Positions 1-5,486 of a DNA stretch of 6,879 bases are shown piece by piece. Below the pieces are notes generated by a model that was not told the origin of the DNA, made no database searches, and saw only the letters and a list, made by a program, of their open reading frames with translations. The position numbers and the translations under genes are program-made. This DNA is from JACCUZ01 sp038246575 (lineage in GTDB: Bacteria; Actinomycetota; Actinomycetes; JACCUZ01), in assembly GCA_038246575.1 (NCBI GenBank), contig JBBRVU010000208.1, positions 1 through 6,879 of the forward strand. The letters are read 5' to 3'. The stretch's first letter is position 1. Each line of letters starts with the position of its first letter.

Positions 1-13
1 AGCTGGTGAGCGC

Positions 14-322
14 ATGACGGCCCGGCTGGGTCCGGACGCAGTCGTCGTGCCTGCCGAGGGCGTGCACGTCACCGTCGTCGAGGACGAGAAGGTCCTCTAC
101 CTGCCGCACGACGCCTCGCTGCGCCACCTGGACCGCGCTGCGGCGCTGGTCTGGGACTGTCTCGCGCCGCCGGCCCCCGTCTCGGACATCGTGGCCGATC
201 TTGCCGCCGTGTTCGAGGCCGATCAGGACGTCGTCGCGGCCGACGTGGACGCGCTGCTCGGCGGTCTGGTCGACGGTGGCGCGCTGGTGGTCGCGGTAGG
301 AGAAATCACCCCGGATGCGTAG
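14..322 (+). CDS. PqqD-family protein (stand-alone RiPP recognition element)
   Basis: This 102-residue protein looks like a PqqD-type winged-helix RiPP recognition element. Such proteins bind the leader of a ribosomally made peptide and present it to a modifying enzyme in the cytoplasm. The sequence shows an N-terminal beta-hairpin-like stretch (residues 17-31, VHVTVVEDEKVLYL), then the family's typical 'L(D/N)xxAAxVW' helix (LDRAAALVWDCL, 39-50), a second helix with VSDIVADLAAVF (56-67) and a third with VAADVDALLGGLVDGGALV (74-92). The length matches stand-alone PqqD proteins. The start ATG lies in an ATGA context, so an upstream gene could end at the overlapping TGA (15-17), which would suggest coupling. 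That gene is outside the window. The next gene on the same strand begins 80 bp downstream. The peptide partner and the modifying enzyme cannot be told from here. In actinobacteria such proteins often sit with transglutaminase-like 'lasso B2' proteins and glycan genes (family knowledge). Confidence 0.8.
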   Translation: MTARLGPDAVVVPAEGVHVTVVEDEKVLYLPHDASLRHLDRAAALVWDCLAPPAPVSDIVADLAAVFEADQDVVAADVDALLGGLVDGGALVVAVGEITPDA

Positions 323-402
323 TGCGCCCGCACTGGGGCCCCCACTAGGGTCGCCGCGGGACCGGCCCGGGGACGGGCAGTCGACAAGGGGGGCAGTGAC
401 GC
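323..402 (+). other. Short intergenic gap between PqqD-like and Tat-signal genes
   Basis: This 80-bp gap is G/C rich and holds a C/G-tract (GGGGCCCCC near 334-342) and CCGCGG. A TAGGGT hexamer at 346-351 could pass as a -10 box, but no -35 box is convincing. Besides the ribosome binding site at its end I see no gene or clear regulator site. Whether the two genes share one transcript is open. Confidence 0.4.
386..393 (+). promoter_or_regulatory. Ribosome binding site that sets the GTG start at 403
   Basis: AAGGGGGG lies 9 nt before the GTG at 403. This purine run supports that GTG as the start of the Tat-signal protein and places the twin-arginine pair near the N terminus, as expected for a Tat signal. 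Confidence 0.6.
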
Positions 403-1053
403 GTGAGAGACACCGACGAGGCCAGCGGGATCAACCGCCGGGAGCTGATCAAGCGCTCGGCCGCCGTGGGCGGCACGCTGCTGTGGGTCGCCCCCAGCGT
501 GACCCTGCTGACCGCGGGGATCGCCCCAGGCAGCGTCCTGGGGTGTGGTGACGACAGCGACCTCGACGCCGACTTCTACATCCTGGTGATCAAGTGCGGC
601 GCCGACAGCTACTACCTCGTCAAGGTGTTCCAGGACCCCTCGGGGAACAAGCCGTTCCTGGTGCGCTGCGGCGGCCAGATCACCGGCTCGAGCGAGCACG
701 ACGACGAGGACGAGAAGGACGCCAAGAGCAAGAAGCCGAAGGACGACAAGAAGGCCAAGGACGCGAAGGACTCGATCCTCAAGAAGTCCGAGGTCGAGAC
801 GATGAAGTCGACCTACCGCTGGTCGACCAGCAATGGCGGCTGCCCGCCCGACGTGAGCTTCTGCACCGAGGACGGCGCGCTGGTCGTGTCGCTGGACGCG
901 GATAACGACGGCACCGGGTGCGAGATCAAGCTCTGGATCATGCGCCGCGGCACCGAGTGGGAGTGGAAGAACCTGCTCAACTCGCAGTACGGGCCGATGG
1001 AGTACGGCGAGACCTCGCGGGGGACCGTGCGCTTCGGCACCCCCTGGCGCTGA
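403..1053 (+). CDS. Twin-arginine signal protein with Lys/Asp-rich linker, possible lipoprotein
   Basis: No known domain is recognised in this 216-residue protein. Its N terminus is a clear Tat-type signal: NRRELIKR (residues 11-18), then a hydrophobic stretch (about 19-42). SVLGC (44-48) follows and could act as a relaxed lipobox, making Cys48 a lipidated residue; no good AxA site is visible. A small domain follows (about 53-93), then a very charged linker (about 96-131, rich in Lys and Asp), then a C-terminal domain with several Trp and Tyr and a DADNDGTGCE segment (165-174) that faintly recalls a calcium-binding loop. Cysteines are at 48, 65, 89, 147, 154 and 173. Export in a folded state is therefore inferred. 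It follows the PqqD gene by 80 bp and may share its transcript. It could be a modified or glycan-associated surface protein, but the function is unknown. The stop is 9 bp from the stop of the convergent sugar transferase gene. Confidence 0.85.
   Translation: MRDTDEASGINRRELIKRSAAVGGTLLWVAPSVTLLTAGIAPGSVLGCGDDSDLDADFYILVIKCGADSYYLVKVFQDPSGNKPFLVRCGGQITGSSEHDDEDEKDAKSKKPKDDKKAKDAKDSILKKSEVETMKSTYRWSTSNGGCPPDVSFCTEDGALVVSLDADNDGTGCEIKLWIMRRGTEWEWKNLLNSQYGPMEYGETSRGTVRFGTPWR
688..795 (+). repeat. Low-complexity Lys/Asp/Glu linker inside the Tat-signal protein
   Basis: Codons 96-131 encode a block made almost only of Asp, Glu, Lys, Ala and Ser, starting with acidic residues and turning to mixed KK/KD motifs. 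The DNA is rich in AAG and GAC codons and so locally poorer in G+C than its surroundings. It is most likely a flexible, solvent-exposed spacer between two small domains. Confidence 0.7.
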
Positions 1054-1062
1054 CCGGCGGCG

Positions 1063-1701
1063 TCAGCCTCGCCGGTCCCGCCGCACGACCACGTCGGGCT
1101 CGATGACCTCTGCCTCGACCACGTCCGCCTCGACCGGGAAGCCCTGGTTGACGCCACCGGCGCCGTAGATCCCGGTCGGGCGCACCAGCCGCAGCAGCGT
1201 GCGGGCGACGATGCGCGCGTCGAGGGCCAGCGACCGGCGGGCGATGTAGTGCAGGTCGAGCTCGATGCGCTCCGGCCAGGTGATCGAGTTGCGCCCGTTG
1301 ACCTGAGCCCAGCCGGTCAGGCCGGGCCGCACGGCGTGCCGCCCGTGCTGCCGTGGGCTGTAGCGGCGCACCTGCTCGGGCAGTGTCGGGCGCGGCCCGA
1401 TCAGGCTCATGTCGCCCCGCACGACGTTCCACAGCTGGGGCAGCTCGTCGAGGCTCGCGGCGCGCAGCAGTCGCCCGAGCCGGGTGTCGCGGTCCGCGTC
1501 CGGCTCGTCGGGGAACGACTCGGCTCGCATGGTGCGGAACTTCAGGATGGTGAACTCTCGCCCGGCAAGGCCCACCCGGCGTTGGCGGAAGAGGACCGGC
1601 CGGCCGAGCCGCAGCCGCACTCCGAGGGCGACGAGCGCGGACAGCGGGGCGGTGACGACACCGGCCACCAGACCGACCACGAGGTCAACGGCGCGACGCA
1701 T
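1063..1701 (-). CDS. Initiating sugar transferase (monotopic phosphoglycosyltransferase)
   Basis: This protein should move a sugar-1-phosphate from a nucleotide sugar to polyprenyl phosphate at the inner face of the membrane, the first step of lipid-linked glycan assembly. It has 212 residues, the size of the small PglC-like type without the multi-helix N-terminal domain. The N terminus holds one hydrophobic membrane-dipping helix (about 4-29) broken by Ala18-Pro19. RPVLFRQRRVG (34-44), FTILKFRTM (50-58), the catalytic Asp85-Glu86 pair in SLDELPQLWN, GDMSLIGPRP (97-106) and RPGLTGWAQVNGRN (125-138) follow in the family order. GIYGAGGVN (177-185) is common in actinobacterial members. A Val/Glu-rich tail (190-206) extends past the conserved part. 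I use the ATG at 1701, preceded by GGAGGGAG, rather than an upstream start, because the family begins here. It overlaps the GT4 gene by 17 bp, so translational coupling is likely. The sugar is not predictable. Confidence 0.93.
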   Translation of the reverse strand: MRRAVDLVVGLVAGVVTAPLSALVALGVRLRLGRPVLFRQRRVGLAGREFTILKFRTMRAESFPDEPDADRDTRLGRLLRAASLDELPQLWNVVRGDMSLIGPRPTLPEQVRRYSPRQHGRHAVRPGLTGWAQVNGRNSITWPERIELDLHYIARRSLALDARIVARTLLRLVRPTGIYGAGGVNQGFPVEADVVEAEVIEPDVVVRRDRRG

Positions 1702-2899
1702 CGCGGTCTCCCTCCGCCGTCCAGCCGAGCCTTTTGCGGCGTGCCACCTCGGCGTAGGCCTGCAACGATGCCGTGGCCACCTGGCGCTGGTCGAACTCGG
1801 CCAGCGCCCGCTGCCGGGCTGCGGCGCCGAGCCGGTCGCGCGTCGCCTCGTCGGTGACGAGCGACTCGATCGCCGCCGTGAGGGCGTCGGCATCGCGTGG
1901 TGGGGCGAGCAGCAGGTGCTCACCGTGGGTGCCGATCTCGCGACACCCCCGGATGTCGGAGAGGATCATCGCGCGCCCGGTGGCAGCCGCCTCCATCGCC
2001 GAGCGGGAGAAGCCCTCGCGGTAGGACGGCAGCACGAAGACGTCCAGTGCGTTGTAGACCGCGGGCATGTCGGCCCGCTCACCGAGAAAGTCGACCGGTC
2101 CCTCGGAACTCGTGAGGGCGTCGGGCTTGTCCGCGTCGGCCGGGCCGATCCAGACGAACCGGGCTCGGTCGGCCAGCTGCCCCGCGGCGGCGATGAACTC
2201 CCGGATCCCCTTCTCGGCGACGAGTCGCCCGACGCCGCCGACGAGCACCTCGTCGTCGGCGACACCGAGATCGGCGCGGACCCGGCGCCGGGCGGCAACG
2301 TCGACACCGAAGGCCGTCAGGTCGGTGCCGTTGCCGACGACGCGCGAGCGTCGCCGGGGCGTCCAGCGGCTCAGCACCTGGTGGTCGTCGGCGTTCTGGA
2401 ACAGCTCGGCATCGGAGAACCAGGACGCGATCGCCTCGGCACCGTAGACCAGCGTCCGCTTGGCGGTGGAGTCCCCCGCACCCGCCCACAGCCCGTGGCA
2501 GGTGTTCACCACGACCGGCACGCCGGTGAGCCGGCCCAGCAACCGGCCGAGCACCCCGGTCTTGGGGTTGTGCGTGTGCAGCACGTCCAGCCGCAGCCCC
2601 CGGATCGTGCGGCCGAGCTCGCCGACCGCCCGCAGGTCGGCGAGCGGTTCCCAGGCGCGCGTGAGCGAGCGCACGGCGACGTGCCGCACGCCCAGGCCGG
2701 TCACGCGTTCGACGTAGGGCCCGGGCGCGGAGATGCCGATGACGTCCAGGCCGGCCTCCACGTCGGCGGCGAGCTCGACGGGGAGCAGCAGCGCCAGACT
2801 CATGTCGACGGTGGTCAGGTGGGCGACGCGCAGCGGCCGCCCGCCGGGGCCGCGCAACCGAGGCAGCGTGACCTGCGAGCCCGCAGGGCGCTCAGCCAC
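1685..2899 (-). CDS. GT4-family glycosyltransferase (GT-B fold)
   Basis: This is a retaining GT-B glycosyltransferase of family GT4, about 404 residues with the chosen start. It probably adds a sugar to the lipid-linked acceptor made by the neighbouring sugar transferase, in the cytoplasm. The N-terminal domain begins with RVAHLTTVDMS (about 24-34) and carries the typical HTHNPKTGVLGR (108-119) followed by VPVVVNTCHGLW. The C-terminal domain has VGRLVAEKG (223-231), DFLGERADMPAVYNALDVFVLPS (about 270-292) and the E-x7-E motif EGFSRSAME (Glu295, Glu303) that binds the nucleotide-sugar donor in this family. Open sequence reaches further upstream, but those residues shadow the deacetylase C terminus. 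GTG codons at 2899, 2905 and 2911 are all possible, and none has a strong ribosome binding site. I chose 2899, an 8-bp overlap with the deacetylase stop. Donor and linkage are unknown. Confidence 0.92.
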   Translation of the reverse strand: MAERPAGSQVTLPRLRGPGGRPLRVAHLTTVDMSLALLLPVELAADVEAGLDVIGISAPGPYVERVTGLGVRHVAVRSLTRAWEPLADLRAVGELGRTIRGLRLDVLHTHNPKTGVLGRLLGRLTGVPVVVNTCHGLWAGAGDSTAKRTLVYGAEAIASWFSDAELFQNADDHQVLSRWTPRRRSRVVGNGTDLTAFGVDVAARRRVRADLGVADDEVLVGGVGRLVAEKGIREFIAAAGQLADRARFVWIGPADADKPDALTSSEGPVDFLGERADMPAVYNALDVFVLPSYREGFSRSAMEAAATGRAMILSDIRGCREIGTHGEHLLLAPPRDADALTAAIESLVTDEATRDRLGAAARQRALAEFDQRQVATASLQAYAEVARRKRLGWTAEGDRDASRR

Positions 2900-3710
2900 G
2901 GGCACCCGCACGCTTCGCCAGACCCACCAGGCCGGCGTAGACCCGCTCCGGCAGGAGGTCACCGGTCAGCTTGGCGCGGAAGAAGTCCAACGGGTCCGAG
3001 CCACGCACCGGCACCCGGTCGAGCCGCATGGGGTCGGCGCCGGGCTGGATGCGCCCGACCCGGCCGGTGGCCGCCGTACGGAAACGTCGCGCCAGCTCGT
3101 CCTGCAGAGCCGGCACCGGCACGCCCCACGTGTAGGCGAAGTGCCGCGGCGGCTCGCCGTAGCGCTCAGCCACGATCTCCGAGCACCGGTCGAGCTCATC
3201 CACCGTCAGGGCTTCCGGTCTGGGGTGGCTGTGGGTGTGGTTGCCGATGGTGCACAGGCCGCTGGACACCATCACGTCGAGCTGGTCCCAGTCGATCGCC
3301 GGGGCTCCGGTGTCCCGGGCCGTGGACCCCTCCCAGTGCATCTCGCCTCCGACATAGCCGGTCGTGAGGTAGAGCGTGAAGGGCAGCCCCCGGTCGCGCA
3401 GCAGCGGAAACCCGTTGACGAAGAGGTCCTGGAAGCCGTCGTCGAAGGTGAGCACGGTCATCGGAGTGGTGTCGCCTGCCGACATCGCGTCGATGGCCGT
3501 GTCGATGGGGACGACGTGGTGATCAGCGAGGACGTCGAGCTGTTCCTCGAAGCGGGCAGCGGTGACGTCACGCTCGTCCGGCGACCCACCGCCGACCCGG
3601 TGGTAGATCAGGGCGGTGACGCCGGTCGATGAGCTGCGACGTGGCAGCCGGGCGAGCAGGGACTTGACCGACTCGCGCCGACCGAGCCCAGCGGCGGCAG
3701 ACACCGGCAC
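2892..3710 (-). CDS. Polysaccharide deacetylase (NodB/CE4 family)
   Basis: This 272-residue protein carries the NodB-type metal-dependent carbohydrate deacetylase fold, which removes N- or O-acetyl groups from glycans. Seen are a YHRVGGG entry motif (36-42), LTFDDGF (87-93) with the general-base Asp and metal-binding Asp (90, 91), and the zinc-ligand motif HTHSH (His158 and His162). FAYTWG (192-197) stands where related enzymes usually have FAYPxG, so a proline is replaced by threonine. No signal peptide or membrane helix is visible, which suggests action in the cytoplasm on a lipid-linked or soluble intermediate unless export is unconventional. The reading frame is open to a GTG at 3728, but the GTG at 3710 has GGGGGAGG about 8 nt before it and is preferred. 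It is the first gene of the tight block with the GT4 and sugar transferase genes, and it follows the metalloprotease gene after 90 bp. The natural substrate is unknown. Confidence 0.9.
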   Translation of the reverse strand: MPVSAAAGLGRRESVKSLLARLPRRSSSTGVTALIYHRVGGGSPDERDVTAARFEEQLDVLADHHVVPIDTAIDAMSAGDTTPMTVLTFDDGFQDLFVNGFPLLRDRGLPFTLYLTTGYVGGEMHWEGSTARDTGAPAIDWDQLDVMVSSGLCTIGNHTHSHPRPEALTVDELDRCSEIVAERYGEPPRHFAYTWGVPVPALQDELARRFRTAATGRVGRIQPGADPMRLDRVPVRGSDPLDFFRAKLTGDLLPERVYAGLVGLAKRAGARG

Positions 3711-3718
3711 GATCAGGA

Positions 3719-3727
3719 CCTCCCCCA
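3719..3727 (-). promoter_or_regulatory. Ribosome binding site deciding the deacetylase start
   Basis: On the minus strand, TGGGGGAGG ends 8 nt before the GTG at 3710. It is the best Shine-Dalgarno match near this gene. It overlaps the more upstream in-frame GTG at 3728, which has no comparable site of its own, so the shorter protein is favoured. Confidence 0.6.
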
Positions 3728-3750
3728 CGTCGACTCAGGACAGGGTAGGA

Positions 3751-3775
3751 GATGGCGACGGGCGACCCCGCCACC
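3751..3775 (-). terminator. Hairpin after the metalloprotease gene, possible terminator
   Basis: On the minus strand GGTGGCG pairs with CGCCATC (one G-T wobble), and an inner GGG/CCC pair closes a TCG loop with a 2-nt bulge. This gives about ten base pairs, placed 25 bp after the metalloprotease stop. No U-tract follows, so it may be a weak terminator, an attenuator or an mRNA-stabilising hairpin between the protease gene and the deacetylase block. In DNA this rich in G+C, chance hairpins are common. Confidence 0.3.
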
Positions 3776-3800
3776 GTGGGTGCACCGGAGCCGAGCAGGT

Positions 3801-5381
3801 TCAGCGAGCGTGCCGGACCCTCAGGGTGAAGCGCACTCCGCTGCGGCCCTTGACCGTGACCCGGTAGGTCCCGGCCCGCACGAACCGGCTGAGCGCGAGC
3901 CCCGAGCGCAGCCGCCGCTTCGTCACGAGCTGGCCGTCCTGGTCGCGCACGATGACCCGGACCCGGCTGGCGCCGCTGAACCGCGCCGTCGAGACGAGTC
4001 GACCCTCGGTGGTCACCCGCACCGATCGCATGCGCTTGCCCTTGGTCAACCGGCCGACCAATGTGGTCGTGACCTTCTTCGACTTCGTCGTGTCTTTCGT
4101 CCGGTGCGGCCGGGCAGGCTTGGTGGTCGGGGGCGGCACGGTGGTCGTCGTTGTCGCCGGCGGCGGCGAGGTCGTCGTCGTTGTGTCGGTGGTCGTCGTG
4201 GTCGTCGAGGTCGTCGTGGTCGCGGGGGGCGGGGTCGTGCCCGACGCGGGCTCGACCGACTCGAGGAAGGCCGAGTTGGCGAGGTTCCAGTGCGTGGCCA
4301 GCCAGCTGCCGGGCACCGGTGCCACGTTGAAGTAGTCGTCGCCGTTGCAGTCCAGCAGCGGCTCCTCCGAGGACGCGCACAGGTAGGTCAGGGTCGCCCC
4401 CGTCCCGTCGTTGTAGCAGAGCCGGTCGTACTCGTCGGTGCAGTGGTAGCCACCGTTGGAGTGCGGCGCCGAGAGCTGCACGGCGCCGAGGGCGTGCGCC
4501 AGCTCGTGGGCCGGCACGGACGCCCGGCCGCCCCAGCATGCGGCATCGATGCGCGACACCGTGGCTCCGAAGTTGGCGGGGTTGCTCGCGTCGGGCCGGT
4601 CGTCGCCGGCGACGTAGGAGATGCCGCAGTAGACACCGGCATCGCCGAAGACGAGGTACTTGCGGTTGTTGCTCGTGTAGCCCAACCCGCGCAGCTCGGT
4701 GCGGGTGTTCGAGATCGAGTCGTCGCCGCTCGGGCTGAGCACGACGTGGTCGACGGCGAGTTGGCACGACCCGTCGGTGACCCAGCGGACGTGGCGCACG
4801 CCTCCGTCCCGGCGGGCCGAGAGGGCATAGGACGAGTCGGCGTCCGCGGCGTACCCGCGGATCAGCTCGGCCACCGAGCCGAAGCGGTCGGGGCGGTCCG
4901 CCGCGACGGCATAGATGACCTGGACCCGCTTGCCCGACGTTCCGTCGCCGTAGCAGGGCACCTCGCCCCCGGCCGCCGCCGTGCCGTCGCCCGAGGTCGA
5001 GCGCGCCTCCTCGCGCAGCTCGCTGACCGCGGGCACGTCACGGACATCGACACCTGCGGGAGCCGGGTCGGGTCCGTGGGAGCAGGCCCCGGCCGAGTCC
5101 TCGACGGCGAAGCCGCCGTGGCAGCCCTGCGACTCACGCAGGCCGCTGTGCACCTCCCCGGTGGCATGGTCGTCAGAAACTTTCGCCGGCGACCACTCGT
5201 CGGGGTCGGCGGCATGAGCGGCGTCGACCCGCTCCACCGACGCCTGCGCCGGGGTCGAGCCGGCGCCGGCTGCCGCGGCCGCGCCGGGCGTCAGGACCGC
5301 GACCAGCAAAGCGCCGGCCAGCAGGCCGCCGGTCAGGGCGGTGCGGGCACGGCTGAGCGCCGCGGTGCCTACGGAGATCAC
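3801..5381 (-). CDS. Secreted zinc metalloprotease-like protein with Thr-rich spacer and C-terminal beta domain
   Basis: This is a 526-residue exported protein. A Sec-type signal is visible: basic start with Arg11 and Arg13, hydrophobic 16-31, and small residues at PGAAAAAGA (32-40) for cleavage. The central domain (about 140-378) contains AHELAHALGAVQLSAPH (291-307), which has the HExxH zinc site (His292, Glu293, His296) of metallopeptidases and the HxxG spacing of metzincins. GYHCTDEYDRLCYND (311-325) follows; at the place where the metzincin-like relatives I recall have a Met (MCY), this protein has Leu321. Ten cysteines lie between 87 and 345, fitting a disulfide-rich extracellular domain. 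A Thr/Pro spacer (382-421) leads to a beta-rich domain (about 437-526; GTYRVTVKGRSGVRFTLRV near the end) resembling pre-peptidase C-terminal or wall-binding domains. The start is GTG, with a modest AGCAGG before it. Substrate unknown; it may process surface proteins or act on the envelope. It stands between the acyltransferase and glycan genes. Confidence 0.85.
   Translation of the reverse strand: MISVGTAALSRARTALTGGLLAGALLVAVLTPGAAAAAGAGSTPAQASVERVDAAHAADPDEWSPAKVSDDHATGEVHSGLRESQGCHGGFAVEDSAGACSHGPDPAPAGVDVRDVPAVSELREEARSTSGDGTAAAGGEVPCYGDGTSGKRVQVIYAVAADRPDRFGSVAELIRGYAADADSSYALSARRDGGVRHVRWVTDGSCQLAVDHVVLSPSGDDSISNTRTELRGLGYTSNNRKYLVFGDAGVYCGISYVAGDDRPDASNPANFGATVSRIDAACWGGRASVPAHELAHALGAVQLSAPHSNGGYHCTDEYDRLCYNDGTGATLTYLCASSEEPLLDCNGDDYFNVAPVPGSWLATHWNLANSAFLESVEPASGTTPPPATTTTSTTTTTTDTTTTTSPPPATTTTTVPPPTTKPARPHRTKDTTKSKKVTTTLVGRLTKGKRMRSVRVTTEGRLVSTARFSGASRVRVIVRDQDGQLVTKRRLRSGLALSRFVRAGTYRVTVKGRSGVRFTLRVRHAR
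4119..4238 (-). repeat. ACC/ACG/ACA triplet-repeat tract encoding a Thr/Pro spacer
   Basis: Codons 382-421 of the metalloprotease encode runs of four to six threonines broken by Ser, Asp, Val and PPPA blocks; the block PPPATTTT occurs twice. On the plus strand it reads as GTC/GTG/GTT triplets. The segment acts as an extended, possibly O-glycosylated, linker between catalytic and C-terminal domains. Its repeat nature makes it prone to length change by slippage in steps of three. Confidence 0.85.
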
Positions 5382-5486
5382 GAGGGGTTACCTGCTTCAG
5401 TGCGATGCGGTCGACCTACTCGACATGTATCGGCACAAAACAGGCCGTCTGGGCGAGGCCGATCGAGTGAACCGGTCGGCCGAGGG
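5382..5486 (-). promoter_or_regulatory. Intergenic leader before the metalloprotease gene
   Basis: This 105-bp gap separates the acyltransferase stop from the metalloprotease start and is the longest intergenic space in the minus-strand series. Its middle has a patch relatively rich in A/T (TGTTTTGTGCCGATACATG on the minus strand, about 5424-5442), which could hold a promoter or regulator site. I cannot assign clear -35 and -10 boxes. The low G+C compared with its surroundings is the only direct evidence. Confidence 0.3.
5457..5481 (-). terminator. Inverted repeat after the acyltransferase gene
   Basis: GGCCGATC (5457-5464) and GGTCGGCC (5474-5481) form an 8-bp stem (one G-T wobble) with a 9-nt loop, starting 5 bp after the acyltransferase stop on the minus strand. 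The closest T-run lies over 20 nt further on, so it is not a classical intrinsic terminator. It could end or slow transcription, or be an operator for the metalloprotease gene. Confidence 0.35.

Noticed and set aside
1..13. Remnant of an upstream gene at the left edge
   Set aside because: A TGA at 7-9 or at 15-17 could end such a gene, the second giving an ATGA overlap, but a few codons are too little to call a feature.
223..699. Minus-strand open frame of 158 codons across the PqqD and Tat-signal genes
   Set aside because: It is antisense to two better supported genes and has no recognisable motif.
1702..1923. Longer N terminus for the sugar transferase starting at 1923
   Set aside because: The extra 74 residues are Ser/Arg/Pro-rich and shadow the GT4 C terminus. 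The ATG at 1701 has a strong GGAGGGAG site and begins exactly where the family does.
1409..3367. Plus-strand open frame of 652 codons opposite the glycan genes
   Set aside because: It is low-complexity Arg/Pro/Gly sequence, antisense to three genes with full family motifs.
3711..3728. Upstream GTG start for the deacetylase at 3728
   Set aside because: The GGGGGAGG Shine-Dalgarno site overlaps this codon and is correctly spaced for the GTG at 3710 instead.
4119..4238. Triplet-repeat tract considered as a CRISPR or tandem-repeat array
   Set aside because: The units are single codons for threonine within one reading frame, with no spacer/repeat structure. It is a protein-level linker.
3568..4767. 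Minus-strand open frame of 399 codons in another frame of the protease gene
   Set aside because: Its translation is Arg/Ala/Pro-rich with His/Asp runs arising from the Thr-repeat tract read out of frame. It has no motif and conflicts with the real gene.
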